Shown: positions 16,432-26,207, numbered from the stretch's first letter. The stretch: 64,000 nt of DNA from Sphingopyxis sp. (GCA_002733865.1 NVXM01000031.1:34995-98994); one strand, 5' to 3'. Translations and numbers: made by a program. The notes: a model not told the origin generated them from the sequence alone.

Positions 16432-18843
16432 ATGAACATTCGGAATACCAAGCAGGCGGTGCTGGCGACGGCAAGCATCCTCGCGCTTATGGCATCGCCA
16501 GCGCCGCTATTCGCTCAGCAAACGGGCGGCGAGCAAGCGGAGGAGAATAGCGGCGATGTCATAATCGTCACCGCGAACCGCCGCGAAGAATCGATACAGG
16601 ACGCGCCGCTATCGATTACCGCTTTCGGTGGCGATGAACTCGCCAACCGGTCGATTACCTCGATCGAGCAGGTCGGATCGGTTGCCCCCGGTGTGCAGAT
16701 TGCAACCTATCAGGGTGACACCTCGATTTTCATCCGTGGTATCGGCACGCCGACAATCATCGCCGGGACCGACAGCTCAACCGCGACTTACATCGATGGT
16801 GTCTATATCAGTCGCCCGGCTGCGATTGGTCCCCTGTTTTTCGATATCGATAGAATCGAGGTGCTGCGCGGGCCGCAGGGCACGCTCTATGGCCGCAACG
16901 CGACAGGCGGAGCAGTCAATATCGTCACCCGGCGCCCGTCAGATATTCTGCAAGGGAATCTGCAACTGACAGTCGGAAACTACGATCGTTTTCGGTTGGC
17001 TGGTGCAATAAGCGGCCCGCTGAGTGATTCGATCCGCGCGCGACTGGCGTTCCAGTGGGAGGATCGGGACGGCTATGCGACCGTCACCCGGCCCGACAAC
17101 AGCACCGAAAAGGTGGAAGACAAGGAGGATTATTCCGTCCGGCTGACCGTGGAAGCCGATCTTTCTCCCGATGCCATGTTGACCCTGACCGGCGACTATT
17201 ACCGCGCGGATGACAAGGCCAATGCCTATTTCTTTGCGAGCGCCGGTTATGCCGACGAAATTCCGGGCTGGTATGGCACGCGCGAGGGATCACAGACGCT
17301 GCCCTATTTCGCGATGAAAAACGCGGGCCGCGTATCCGCGCCGGCTTCCCGGGATATTTATGCCGACGTACCCTATTTCAACAAGGTCGAGAACTGGGGT
17401 CTTGGGGCGACGCTCGACTGGGATATTTCCGATTATAATCTGAAAGTCATCGGCAGCTACCGGGACACCAACCCGGTTTCACAGAATGAATTTGATCTGT
17501 CCGATGCCTATGTAAATTATGTCGGGCGCGAGGAAGACCATTGGCAGTGGAGCGGCGAAGTGCAGCTCAGTTCGCCGGTCGACAAGCCCTTTTCGTGGAT
17601 CGCGGGCGCCTATTATTTCGAAGAACGCAATATCATCGACAACGATATTTTCGGCAATTTCTGGGAACCGATCCTGATCCAGGGCTTTCTCGACCTGCAG
17701 GCAGCTGGCGTGCTGCCGCCATTTCCCGTGATTTTTCCGGACTCGGACCTGTGCTGTGAGCTGCATCTCAGCGGTGAACAGGACACCAAGGCCTGGGCCG
17801 CCTATCTCGATACCCAGTGGGAGGTGTCTGACCAGCTGACCGTGCGGTTGGGCGGCCGCTACAGCGAAGAGCGGCGCGACGGGCGGCAGAATTTTGATCT
17901 GGTGATGCTGCCGAACATGCGGATTGCCCCGAACACAACCTTCTTTCCGAACGCGATCAGCGAGGACCGGGCGACGGCGCAGCCGGATCCGTTCGGTTTC
18001 GTCATCGCTCCGGTCAACGGGCCTACGACCTTCAGCGCCTTCACCCCGAAATTGGGCATAGATTTCAAGCCCACCGACGATGTGCTGTTTTACGCCTCCG
18101 TGCAGCGCGGTTTCAAAAGCGGTGGTTATAATATCGGTAGCAGCCAGCGTGATCCATTCGAACCGGAGAAAATCTGGTCCTACGAAATTGGTGTCAGAAG
18201 CGAGCTGCTCGACCGGGCATTGCTGCTCAACGCGTCGGCCTTCTGGTATGACTATACCAATCTGCAGGCGCAGGACAGCGTCGGAAACCAACCCATTATC
18301 CGCAACGTCGGCAAGGCGCGGGTGCGCGGTTTCGAAGTGGAAACGGTGGCCAGACCGAGTGACTTTTTCAAACTGGAGGGCGCACTCACCTATGTAGATG
18401 CGCAATTTACCGAAGGGCAACTGACCGAACCCTTGCGCCCTGCCCCGCTTACGCAAGAACCCGGTTCCCTGCCGCGGGATCTGGACGGATTGCGCCTGCC
18501 GCGGGCACCGCGCTGGAAGTTCAGCCTGGCCGGCCAGATAGAGCAACCAGTGGGTGATGCCGGCCGGGTGACGGCGCGCGCCGAATATCACTGGCAGAGC
18601 AAGATTTATTTCACCGTGTTCAATATCGATGCTGCCTCGCAGGAGAGTTACGGCCTGCTGCGCGCCAGTATAGGCTTTACCAGCGCCGATGACCGCTGGA
18701 GTATCCGGCTGTTCGGCGACAATCTGACCGGTAAAACCTATTTCACCAACCAGATACTGACGGGAACGGTTTACGGGGCGGAATTCGTCGGTCCGCTTGG
18801 CGCGCCGCGCACTTATGGCATCGACGTCGGATATAAATTCTGA
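16432..18843 (+). CDS. TonB-dependent outer-membrane receptor
   Basis: The 803-residue protein has a signal peptide ending near LFAQQ, a TonB-box-like stretch (DVIIVTANRR), a plug domain with IEVLRGPQGTLYGRNATGGAVN, and a 22-strand barrel ending in the outer-membrane signature YGIDVGYKF. No N-terminal signalling domain is present, so it does not look like a FecA/FpvA transducer. A GGGAGGA ribosome site precedes the ATG. It is in the middle of the P450 operon and probably imports the P450 substrate; the ligand cannot be predicted. Confidence 0.93.
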   Translation: MNIRNTKQAVLATASILALMASPAPLFAQQTGGEQAEENSGDVIIVTANRREESIQDAPLSITAFGGDELANRSITSIEQVGSVAPGVQIATYQGDTSIFIRGIGTPTIIAGTDSSTATYIDGVYISRPAAIGPLFFDIDRIEVLRGPQGTLYGRNATGGAVNIVTRRPSDILQGNLQLTVGNYDRFRLAGAISGPLSDSIRARLAFQWEDRDGYATVTRPDNSTEKVEDKEDYSVRLTVEADLSPDAMLTLTGDYYRADDKANAYFFASAGYADEIPGWYGTREGSQTLPYFAMKNAGRVSAPASRDIYADVPYFNKVENWGLGATLDWDISDYNLKVIGSYRDTNPVSQNEFDLSDAYVNYVGREEDHWQWSGEVQLSSPVDKPFSWIAGAYYFEERNIIDNDIFGNFWEPILIQGFLDLQAAGVLPPFPVIFPDSDLCCELHLSGEQDTKAWAAYLDTQWEVSDQLTVRLGGRYSEERRDGRQNFDLVMLPNMRIAPNTTFFPNAISEDRATAQPDPFGFVIAPVNGPTTFSAFTPKLGIDFKPTDDVLFYASVQRGFKSGGYNIGSSQRDPFEPEKIWSYEIGVRSELLDRALLLNASAFWYDYTNLQAQDSVGNQPIIRNVGKARVRGFEVETVARPSDFFKLEGALTYVDAQFTEGQLTEPLRPAPLTQEPGSLPRDLDGLRLPRAPRWKFSLAGQIEQPVGDAGRVTARAEYHWQSKIYFTVFNIDAASQESYGLLRASIGFTSADDRWSIRLFGDNLTGKTYFTNQILTGTVYGAEFVGPLGAPRTYGIDVGYKF

Positions 18844-18883
18844 TGCGAACCAGCACTATATTTCACCAAAAGCGAGGCCTTCG

Positions 18884-19279
18884 ATGATTGCTCCGATTGA
18901 TGTTACGAAAAATGTATTTGCTGCCTTTGGTGCCCATGATGTGGATGGCATCGTCCAATGGCTGCACCGCGATGTCCGGATCGAATTTTACGGCCCCGAG
19001 ATCATTCCCTATGCAGGAATTTATGACGGGCTGAAACAGGCGCGCGTCTTTTTTGAAACGGTGCTGTCATCGGTCGACATTCACCAGTTCGATCCCGAAG
19101 AGTTTATCTGCGAGGGGGACAAGGTCGTGGTCACCGGCCATTTGCGCCTTACCGCTCGCTCCACCGGTAAACAGATTGAATCGGACTTCGTGCATGTGAT
19201 CACAGTGGCGGACGAAAAATGGCGGCTGTTCCGGGATTTTATGAATACGGTGGAAGCCGCGACGGCTTTTTCTTCATAG
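18884..19279 (+). CDS. NTF2-like/SnoaL-like protein
   Basis: The 131-residue protein has the NTF2-like fold pattern: N-terminal helix (VTKNVFAAFGAHDVDGIVQWL), then strands with DVRIEFYGPEIIPYAGIYDG, and the C-terminal sheet KVVVTGHLRLTAR...HVITVADEKWRLFRDF. Such domains act as small ketosteroid-isomerase-like, dehydratase or ligand-binding enzymes. The start at 18884 is chosen because the extra N-terminus offered by an earlier start lies within the receptor's 3' end. It lies 40 bases after the receptor stop and is the last gene of the P450 operon, so a role in handling the same compound is likely. Confidence 0.8.
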   Translation: MIAPIDVTKNVFAAFGAHDVDGIVQWLHRDVRIEFYGPEIIPYAGIYDGLKQARVFFETVLSSVDIHQFDPEEFICEGDKVVVTGHLRLTARSTGKQIESDFVHVITVADEKWRLFRDFMNTVEAATAFSS

Positions 19280-19294
19280 CCCTCGAGGCCCTAT

Positions 19295-20452
19295 TCACTC
19301 GGTCAGATCTTCCCAGGCATCCTTGAGCTTGCCGAAAAAGCCGGTCGAGTTGGGAGTCTCTGCACCGGTTTCCGTGGCCTGAAAATCGCGCAGAAGTTGC
19401 CGCTGCTGTTTCGACAATCTGGTCGGTGTCTCTACTTCAATCTGGACCACCATATCGCCGTTGCCGCGTCCGCGCAGGACCGGCATGCCGGCACCGCGCT
19501 GATGGATCTGTTTGCCGCTCTGGATTCCGGCCGGAATCCGGAGCGCATGCTTTTCGCCATCGAGGCCGGGAATGGTGATCTCGCCGCCCAGGGCCGCCAG
19601 CGTGAAGCTGATCGGCGCGCGAGTGAACAGCGTAGTGCCCTCGCGTTCAAAAATATTGTGCCGGATCAGGTGAATGAAAATATAGAGATCGCCGGGAGGT
19701 GCGCCGCGTGCGCCTGCTTCGCCCTTGCCGGGCAACCGGATTCTGGTGCCCGTATCCACGCCAGCCGGAATTTCGACTTCCAGCATCTGCGGCTTGTCCA
19801 CCCGGCCCTCGCCGTAGCAAACATGGCAGGGGCTTTCGATCACCTCGCCGCGACCCTGGCAGCTAGCGCAGGTGCGTTCGACGACGAAGAAACCCTGCTG
19901 GGCGCGCACTTTGCCGTGCCCGTGACAGGTGGTGCAGCGCTGGACGCCGGTGCCTGGCTCGGCGCCGGAGCCGTCGCATTCTTCGCAGCCGACCGACACT
20001 TCGATTTCAATTTCAGTATGCTTGCCATGATAGGCGTCTTCCAGCGTGATTTCCATGTCATAGCGCAAATCCGCGCCCCGCGCCGGGCCGCGCTGCTGTT
20101 GCTGGCCGCCAAAGCCGCCGCCAGCGCCACCGCCGAATATCGTTTCGAAAATATCGCCAATATCGTTAAAGGCTGCGCCGCCAAAGCCGCCGCCGCCGGC
20201 ATTATTGCCGCCGCCGTTGGTGAAGGCCGCGTGGCCGTAGCGATCATAGGCCGCGCGCTTCTGCGGGTCTTTTAACACATCATAAGCTTCACTGATCGAC
20301 TTGAATTTGGCTTCTGCAGCGGCATCGCCGGGGTTCTTGTCCGGGTGCCACTGCATTGCCAGCTTGCGATAGGAAGATTTCAGCGTCGCGCCGTCACAAT
20401 CGCGCGAAACATTTAGTTGTTCATAATAATCGATTTCGGATGCCATACTCAT
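19295..20452 (-). CDS. dnaJ: Chaperone DnaJ
   Basis: DnaJ is the J-domain co-chaperone that stimulates the DnaK ATPase. The 385-residue protein has the J domain with HPD (QWHPDKNPGD, residues 35-44), a Gly/Phe-rich linker (residues 80-120), four CxxCxGxG zinc repeats (about 155-225), and the C-terminal peptide-binding domain. A GGGGGA ribosome site precedes two in-frame ATGs (20452 and 20446); either may be used. It follows dnaK by about 100 bases on the same strand, probably in the same transcript. A short hairpin (20501-20516) lies in the gap. Confidence 0.97.
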   Translation of the reverse strand: MSMASEIDYYEQLNVSRDCDGATLKSSYRKLAMQWHPDKNPGDAAAEAKFKSISEAYDVLKDPQKRAAYDRYGHAAFTNGGGNNAGGGGFGGAAFNDIGDIFETIFGGGAGGGFGGQQQQRGPARGADLRYDMEITLEDAYHGKHTEIEIEVSVGCEECDGSGAEPGTGVQRCTTCHGHGKVRAQQGFFVVERTCASCQGRGEVIESPCHVCYGEGRVDKPQMLEVEIPAGVDTGTRIRLPGKGEAGARGAPPGDLYIFIHLIRHNIFEREGTTLFTRAPISFTLAALGGEITIPGLDGEKHALRIPAGIQSGKQIHQRGAGMPVLRGRGNGDMVVQIEVETPTRLSKQQRQLLRDFQATETGAETPNSTGFFGKLKDAWEDLTE

Positions 20453-20551
20453 GCTTCCCCCAAAGCGAGAAGATCGTCGGCCCGGCGCAGACCGGTACCG
20501 CTGGACTTAAATCCAGCTGCACCAGCCTGCGCGCGAGCGACGGTCCAATAT

Positions 20552-22498
20552 TTACTCAGCCGCCTTGGCGTCATCTTTCTTGTCTTCATCCGAGTCATCG
20601 ACTTCGGAGAATTCGGCATCGACGACATCGTCGTCAGCAGCCTTGGCTGCTGCGTCTGCTGCCGCCGCGTCACCGGCGTCACCGCCAGCGGCCTGTTCGG
20701 CTTCATAGATCTTCTGACCCATTTGCATCGAAACCTGAGCAAGCGCTTCGGACTTCGTCTTCATCGCTTCCGGATCGCCACTTTCAATGGCTTCCTTGGT
20801 TTCCTTGACCGCGGCCTCGATCTGGCCTCTCAGATCGGCGTCAATCTTGTCGCCATGCTCTTCCAGCTGCTTCTCGGTGGTGTGGACAAGGCTTTCGGCG
20901 TTATTCTTCGCTTCCGCCTCGGCCCGACGCTTCTTGTCTTCTTCCGCAAATTTCTCCGCGTCCTGAACCATCTGGTCGATATCGCTATCGCTCAGACCGC
21001 CCGAGGCCTGGATCTTGATCTGCTGCTCCTTGCCGGTGCCCTTGTCCTTCGCAGACACATTGACGATGCCGTTGGCATCAATATCAAAGGTCACGTCGAT
21101 CTGCGGCACGCCGCGCGGTGCGGGTGGAATGCCAACCAGATCGAACTGGCCCAGCATCTTGTTGTCGGCCGCCATTTCCCGCTCGCCCTGGAACACGCGG
21201 ATCGTCACCGCCTGCTGATTGTCATCAGCGGTCGAATAGACCTGCGACTTTTTCGTCGGGATCGTCGTGTTGCGATCGATCATGCGAGTGAACACACCGC
21301 CGAGGGTTTCGATACCCAGCGACAATGGCGTGACGTCGAGCAGCAGTACGTCCTTGACGTCACCCTGCAGAACGCCGGCCTGAATGGCTGCGCCCATGGC
21401 AACGACTTCGTCCGGGTTCACGCCGACATGCGGTTCCTTGCCGAAGAATTTCTGCACGGTTTCGCGCACCAGCGGCATACGAGTCATGCCGCCAACCATA
21501 ACGACATCGTCGATTTCCTTGGCTTCAACGCCAGCATCCTTGAGTGCCTTTTTGCAAGGATCAAGGGTTCGCTTGACGAGATCGCCAACCAGCTTTTCCA
21601 GATCGGAGCGGCTGATCGTCTTGACCAAATGCTTTGGTCCGTTCTGGTCTGCGGTGATGAACGGCAGGTTGATTTCGGTCGTCTGTGCGCTGGACAGCTC
21701 GATCTTGGCCTTTTCAGCCGCTTCCTTGAGCCGCTGCAGCGCGAGCTTGTCCTTGGTCAGGTCGATGCTTTCGGCCTTCTTGAAGTCTTCCGCGAGGAAT
21801 TCAACAAGCTTGGCGTCGAAATCTTCACCGCCGAGGAACGTGTCCCCGTTGGTCGATTTGACTTCGAAAACACCGTCGCCGATTTCGAGGATCGAAATAT
21901 CGAACGTACCACCGCCAAGGTCATAAACCGCAATGGTCTTGCCTTCGGCCTTGTCCAGACCATAGGCCAGCGCCGCTGCGGTTGGCTCGTTGATGATCCG
22001 CAATACTTCGAGACCGGCGATCTTGCCCGCATCCTTGGTAGCCTGACGCTGCGCGTCATTAAAATAGGCAGGCGTGGTGATCACGGCCTGGGTCACGGTT
22101 TCGCCGAGATAGGCTTCGGCCGTTTCTTTCATTTTCTGCAAGGTATAGGCCGAAATCTGGGACGGGCTGTAATCGTCGCCGCCGGCTTTAACCCAAGCAT
22201 CGCCATTCGAGCCCTTGACGATCTGATAAGGAACCAGTTCCATATCCTTTTTCGTCATCGGATCATCGAACCGGCGACCGATCAAACGCTTCACGGCAAA
22301 AATAGTGCTCTCCGGATTGGTCACTGCCTGACGCTTGGCCGGCTGACCGATCAGACGTTCACCATCCTTGGTGAATGCGACAACCGACGGAGTGGTCCGT
22401 GCGCCTTCCGCATTTTCAATGACTTTTGGCTTGCCGCCATCCATAACGGCAACACAACTGTTGGTGGTGCCCAGATCAATTCCGATAACTTTACCCAT
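20552..22498 (-). CDS. dnaK: Molecular chaperone DnaK (Hsp70)
   Basis: The protein has 648 residues from the ATG at 22498 ([15 protein letters not shown]), with the nucleotide-binding domain (1-385), the substrate-binding domain and an acidic/Ala-rich lid tail ending DDAKAAE. Phosphate-binding motifs ([32 protein letters not shown]) are intact. An upstream in-frame codon would only add five residues and is unlikely. The gene is preceded by a textbook alphaproteobacterial heat-shock promoter (22608-22581). GrpE, its nucleotide exchange factor, is encoded separately at 32.7-33.3 kb. Confidence 0.98.
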   Translation of the reverse strand: MGKVIGIDLGTTNSCVAVMDGGKPKVIENAEGARTTPSVVAFTKDGERLIGQPAKRQAVTNPESTIFAVKRLIGRRFDDPMTKKDMELVPYQIVKGSNGDAWVKAGGDDYSPSQISAYTLQKMKETAEAYLGETVTQAVITTPAYFNDAQRQATKDAGKIAGLEVLRIINEPTAAALAYGLDKAEGKTIAVYDLGGGTFDISILEIGDGVFEVKSTNGDTFLGGEDFDAKLVEFLAEDFKKAESIDLTKDKLALQRLKEAAEKAKIELSSAQTTEINLPFITADQNGPKHLVKTISRSDLEKLVGDLVKRTLDPCKKALKDAGVEAKEIDDVVMVGGMTRMPLVRETVQKFFGKEPHVGVNPDEVVAMGAAIQAGVLQGDVKDVLLLDVTPLSLGIETLGGVFTRMIDRNTTIPTKKSQVYSTADDNQQAVTIRVFQGEREMAADNKMLGQFDLVGIPPAPRGVPQIDVTFDIDANGIVNVSAKDKGTGKEQQIKIQASGGLSDSDIDQMVQDAEKFAEEDKKRRAEAEAKNNAESLVHTTEKQLEEHGDKIDADLRGQIEAAVKETKEAIESGDPEAMKTKSEALAQVSMQMGQKIYEAEQAAGGDAGDAAAADAAAKAADDDVVDAEFSEVDDSDEDKKDDAKAAE

Positions 22499-22580
22499 AA
22501 TTCCCTCAATCAATTTTCTAACATTAGCAAAATTGCCGCCCGGCCCTGTTCAGTCGGCACCGTTACGGCTTCGTCAAGCG

Positions 22581-22608
22581 ATATAGGTGGCATTTTTCTT
22601 GGCACAAG
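22581..22608 (-). promoter_or_regulatory. RpoH (sigma32) heat-shock promoter of dnaKJ
   Basis: Read on the minus strand, CTTG (22608-22605) is followed by exactly 17 bases and CCTATAT (22587-22581). This matches the alphaproteobacterial RpoH consensus CTTG-N17-CYTATNT in every fixed position. The start point would be near 22574, giving a leader of about 75 bases before dnaK. Confidence 0.8.
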
Positions 22609-22689
22609 ACGTGAGACCCCCTACATTTGAAAAATCAACGCAAAACAACCATATCAGGATGGATTTGCAAGGATTTACGAGGTGCCACA

Positions 22690-23139
22690 ATGAACAGAAT
22701 CTCCCTCACACTGGCCGCGTCCGCAGCCCTTTTGCTCGCGTCTTGCGGCCAGGGCGATGTGCTCTATGCGGACGAGGCGGTCGTCAACCTGTCTCCAGTC
22801 GAAGGCAATCCTTCGGCAGGCTATATGAATCTACATGGCGGTCCGGTCGACACCGCTTTGGTCGGCGTAACCTCTGATGATGTGCTGCGTATGGAGATGC
22901 ACGAGACGACCGAAAAAGATGGCGTGATGAGCATGGAAAAGCTCAAGTCAATCCCGGTTCCGGCAGGCAAGACGGTGAAACTGGAACCCGGTGGGAAGCA
23001 TCTGATGATCTGGGGCGTCGGCGCGGCATCAAAAAAACGCGGGCTGCTGACAATGACTCTGATCTACTCCAACGACGAACGAATCGAGATTGATGCCGTG
23101 GTCAGGAAGGCTGGCGATGCCGCGCCAGCCGCTGAATAA
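22690..23139 (+). CDS. PCu(A)C-like copper chaperone lipoprotein
   Basis: The 149-residue protein starts at the ATG at 22690, with a lipoprotein signal (SAALLLASCGQG, lipobox LASC). The mature part matches the periplasmic copper chaperone family PCu(A)C: AGYMNLHGG, MEMHETTEKDGVMSMEKL and PGGKHLMIWG supply the H-M-x10-M-x21-H-x-M type ligands. Such proteins deliver Cu(I) to cytochrome oxidase. It is divergent from dnaK, and 12 bases separate it from the zincin-like gene downstream. Confidence 0.88.
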   Translation: MNRISLTLAASAALLLASCGQGDVLYADEAVVNLSPVEGNPSAGYMNLHGGPVDTALVGVTSDDVLRMEMHETTEKDGVMSMEKLKSIPVPAGKTVKLEPGGKHLMIWGVGAASKKRGLLTMTLIYSNDERIEIDAVVRKAGDAAPAAE

Positions 23140-23151
23140 CAAGATCTTCTG

Positions 23152-23601
23152 GTGACCGGCCGCGGGCTGACCAGTTCCGAGATAGCACTCTGCCAATCGG
23201 TATTCGGGTCAGCCATCGACTATGCGGACGTCACGATATTCAATCGCAAGTGGTGGCCATTCCAGAACCGCCGCGTCACGATGGCGCCGGATGGCAATCT
23301 TTGGTTTCATCCGGAGAGCAATCTGTTCTGCGATGATTTTTGCGGATCGGCGCGCAACGTCCAGGCGCTGTTCATTCACGAAATGGTCCATGTCTGGCAG
23401 CATCAGCAGGGCGTTTTTCTGCCATTGGCGCGCCACCCCTTCTGTCGTTATGATTATGTGTTGATACCGGGAAAGAGATTTTCCGCTTATGGCATTGAAC
23501 AACAGGCCGAGATTGTCAGCCACCATTTCCTGTTAGAGAACGGTGCCCGACTGAAAAATGGCTACAGCCTCGAAGATTATCGCGGATTGCTGCCCTTTTG
23601 A
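23152..23601 (+). CDS. Zincin-like HExxH protein (vgr-related annotation group)
   Basis: The 149-residue protein begins at a GTG at 23152, 12 bases after the copper lipoprotein stop. It contains the metalloprotease-type motif FIHEMVHVWQHQQG (His-Glu-x-x-His, about residues 80-84) in a short globular protein without a signal peptide. Similar sphingomonad proteins are often named 'vgr related protein', although nothing here resembles a VgrG spike. Peptidase activity is possible but not shown. A strong hairpin terminator follows. Confidence 0.7.
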   Translation: MTGRGLTSSEIALCQSVFGSAIDYADVTIFNRKWWPFQNRRVTMAPDGNLWFHPESNLFCDDFCGSARNVQALFIHEMVHVWQHQQGVFLPLARHPFCRYDYVLIPGKRFSAYGIEQQAEIVSHHFLLENGARLKNGYSLEDYRGLLPF

Positions 23602-23616
23602 CCAAGAATAAAAGCA

Positions 23617-23658
23617 AAAAAAAGGGGCCGGTTCGCGCTGCGATCCGGCCCCTTTTTT
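23617..23658. terminator. Bidirectional intrinsic terminator
   Basis: A GGGGCCGG / CCGGCCCC stem with a 13-base loop is flanked by seven A on the left and six T on the right. It therefore works in both directions between the convergent zincin-like and OmpW genes. Confidence 0.9.
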
Positions 23659-23679
23659 CTCCGATGTTTTGCCTGTTGC

Positions 23680-24354
23680 CTAGAAGCGATAGGCCAGTCC
23701 CGCGCTGATGACCCAAGGATCAATCCGGTGGCGGGTCCGCAAGACTTCGGTCGGACCGGCAAACCCACGGGCCGTCGTGGTCACGAAATAACGCTTGGCA
23801 TCGACGCTCAGGCCGAGACCCTTGTCATTGATCGGCAGATCGAAGCCGGCCTGTAACGCAAAACCAACCTTGTCATTCATCTTTTGGCGCGTTGCTCCCA
23901 GCGCCTGCGCCGTAGCACCGGCTTTCTCATCGATAAAAATGAAATAGGTCGGCCCGGCCCCGATATAGGGCTTGAACCCCGAACCCGTGACAAGATGATA
24001 TTTCGCTGTCAGGGTGGCAGGAATGATATTGGCATTGGATACCAGCCCCGCGCCGTTCAGCGGCCCGGTGCCTGTGACATCATGCTGGGTGACACAACAG
24101 ATTGTCTCCAGCGAAATATTCGGAGTGAAGAAATATTCGGCGGCGATGGTCGGAACAAAATTGTCATCCGCTTCCGTCTGGGTGCCAGCGGGCAGCCCGA
24201 TATTGTCCAGTTCGACGGATGTGATTTTGCCATCGGGTGCGACTAGTGTGCCCAGCACTTTGACCTGGATCTTGCCATCGCCGGATCCCGCTACAGCCGT
24301 TCCGCTCATTGCCAAAGACGCCGCCGCAACGGCCAGTTTCAGGGTATTTTTCAT
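23680..24354 (-). CDS. ompW: OmpW family outer-membrane protein
   Basis: This 224-residue protein has a signal peptide (MKNTLKLAVAAASLAMSG, cleaved after TAVA) and an eight-stranded barrel pattern ending in the terminal VISAGLAYRF. The motifs FTPNISLETICC, PATLTAKYHL and KPYIGAGPTYFIF are characteristic of OmpW, a small porin-like barrel for hydrophobic molecules. Length and order are normal. It ends at the shared terminator. Confidence 0.93.
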   Translation of the reverse strand: MKNTLKLAVAAASLAMSGTAVAGSGDGKIQVKVLGTLVAPDGKITSVELDNIGLPAGTQTEADDNFVPTIAAEYFFTPNISLETICCVTQHDVTGTGPLNGAGLVSNANIIPATLTAKYHLVTGSGFKPYIGAGPTYFIFIDEKAGATAQALGATRQKMNDKVGFALQAGFDLPINDKGLGLSVDAKRYFVTTTARGFAGPTEVLRTRHRIDPWVISAGLAYRF

Positions 24355-24491
24355 AAGGTCAGCCTCTGTTTGGTTGATATCAGCTTCTGACCGGAGCCAC
24401 TAGCTTGGCCCCCAAGGCGCGGACATACGCAATATCCCTTAGAAGGGACGGGCGATCGCCGCAGGCCCCATTCAAACCAAAGCGGCTGACT

Positions 24492-24665
24492 TTAGCTCGT
24501 CTGGCTTTCCAAATTGCGCCGGGTTGCTGCAATCCTGTCTTTTATGTGCAGCCGGATACGTTTCAATTGCTTCATTTCCTGCTGGCGCGCAGCAGACTTG
24601 CAATTGTCAATCAGCCGATTCAGGCGCCGATGCTTGCGTTGCAGGGTTTCCAAATAGTTTTTCAT
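24492..24665 (-). CDS. YdcH/DUF465 family small protein
   Basis: The 57-residue product MKNYLETLQRKHRRLNRLID... forms a short antiparallel coiled coil, with the KH-x-x-L...I pattern and QLKRIRLHIKDRI of DUF465 (YdcH, SlyX-like) proteins. The start at 24665 is preferred because AGGAG precedes it in AAAGGAGAGGATC; a longer frame to 24749 adds unrelated residues. Function unknown for the family. It stands alone. Confidence 0.75.
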   Translation of the reverse strand: MKNYLETLQRKHRRLNRLIDNCKSAARQQEMKQLKRIRLHIKDRIAATRRNLESQTS

Positions 24666-24818
24666 GATCCTCTCCTTTGTGGATTGATGATATGAAAAGA
24701 GAATATGCAGGACCTCTCGATTTATCCAATCGAAAGACGTTGCAGTCATTGATTGATACTATCAATCAATGGCCGCGCCCCAATCTGTGATAAAAGCCAC
24801 CGAACGTTGGCCAAGTGT

Positions 24819-26207
24819 CTAAGGCAATAGGCCCAGTTTTTCGCGCATCATCCAGCGGGACAGCATCAGCACAGAGACCACCGTCAGGCCTCCCGCCAGT
24901 CCAGTCCAGATGCCGACGCCCTGCCAGCCTTGCCAGAAGGCCAGACCGGCCCCGAGTCCGATGCCGATGAACCAATAGCCCATCAGTGCAAATAGCATCG
25001 GTATGGTGGTGTCGTGCAGACCACGTAACATGCCGGCACCAACGACCTGAGCACCATCGACAATCTGGAAGATGGCAGCAATCGCCAAGAAGCTGACTGC
25101 CAGAGCAGCGACTTCGGCATTGCCGGGTGCATTGGCATCAATGAACATCGATATCAGAAAATCGGGTGCGAGGACGAATACCAAGGCCATTGCCGCCATG
25201 AAAGATGTACCGAGGACGAAACTGACCCATCCCGCGCGCATGATACCTGCGTGATTCTTCCGACCATATTGGATGCCGACACGGACCGTGGCAGCCTGCC
25301 CCAGTCCCATCGGGACCATGAAGGTCAGCGCCGCGAGCTGCAACGCAATGGCATGAGCAGCGACGGATTCGGCACTGATCAGCCCCATGAGCAGCGCCGC
25401 AAAACCAAAGACCGAGCCTTCCAGGCCCATAGTGATCGCGATCGGTAGGCCAAGTTTCCACATCGTCCGGAACCGGTGCCAGTCGCTGCGCCAGAAGCGC
25501 CCGAACAGATGATAGCGACGGAAGCGCTTGTGAAGCAGTACGACGAGCGCCATTCCCCCGAACATCAGGACATTGGTCATGACACTGCCGATGCCCGCTC
25601 CGATGACCCCAAATTCCGGCACGCCGAACTTGCCGAAAATCAGAGCGTAGTTGAACAGTGCGTTGGCCAGCACCCCTATGATGCTGATGATTAACGCCCA
25701 GACCGGTTGTTCCAGCGCCGAGATAAAATTGCGCAGGATGATGAAGAACAGAAATGGCAGGATAGACCACATATAGGCGCTGATATAGGTACCGGCTATT
25801 GCTGCGAGATCGGGTTGCTGACCGAAGGCCAGCAGGATCGATTCGGTATTCCAGAGCAACAGCCAGAAGGGCAGAAGAACTGCAGCTGCGGCCCACATCG
25901 CTTGCCGAAACGTCCGACGCACATCGCGAACGCTGTTCTGCTTTCGACCGATTTCCGAGGCCATCATGGGGGCAGAGGCCGTTATCAACCCCATGCAGAA
26001 GATCGCCGCGGTCATTGCGAGATTAAAACCAAGCGTGGCTCCGGCAAGTTCACGTGCCCCAAGCCAGCCCAGCATGAGCACATCCGTCGCGCCGATCAGT
26101 GCCATCGTCAGGTTGGACAGGATCAGCGGCCACGCAAGCGCAACCGTGACGCGCAGTTCATGCCGCCACGGGTGTTGCTCTTGCAAAGTAGGGGAAGCGC
26201 CGATCAT
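24819..26207 (-). CDS. MATE family multidrug efflux transporter
   Basis: The 462-residue protein has 12 predicted helices in two homologous halves. Diagnostic segments are PLILSNLTMALIGATDVLML, the second-half PIAITMGLEGSVFGFAALLMG and MGLGQAATVRVGIQYGR. MATE proteins of the NorM type export cationic drugs against Na+ or H+. It is a single gene, with a hairpin upstream at 26223-26258. Confidence 0.93.
   Translation of the reverse strand: MIGASPTLQEQHPWRHELRVTVALAWPLILSNLTMALIGATDVLMLGWLGARELAGATLGFNLAMTAAIFCMGLITASAPMMASEIGRKQNSVRDVRRTFRQAMWAAAAVLLPFWLLLWNTESILLAFGQQPDLAAIAGTYISAYMWSILPFLFFIILRNFISALEQPVWALIISIIGVLANALFNYALIFGKFGVPEFGVIGAGIGSVMTNVLMFGGMALVVLLHKRFRRYHLFGRFWRSDWHRFRTMWKLGLPIAITMGLEGSVFGFAALLMGLISAESVAAHAIALQLAALTFMVPMGLGQAATVRVGIQYGRKNHAGIMRAGWVSFVLGTSFMAAMALVFVLAPDFLISMFIDANAPGNAEVAALAVSFLAIAAIFQIVDGAQVVGAGMLRGLHDTTIPMLFALMGYWFIGIGLGAGLAFWQGWQGVGIWTGLAGGLTVVSVLMLSRWMMREKLGLLP

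Noticed and set aside
20417..22630. A 737-codon open frame opposite dnaK
   Set aside because: It is antisense to an unmistakable dnaK; its sequence has no family features and follows from the biased codon use of dnaK.
23209..23526. Antisense frame in the zincin-like gene
   Set aside because: Shadow of a plus-strand gene with an HExxH motif.
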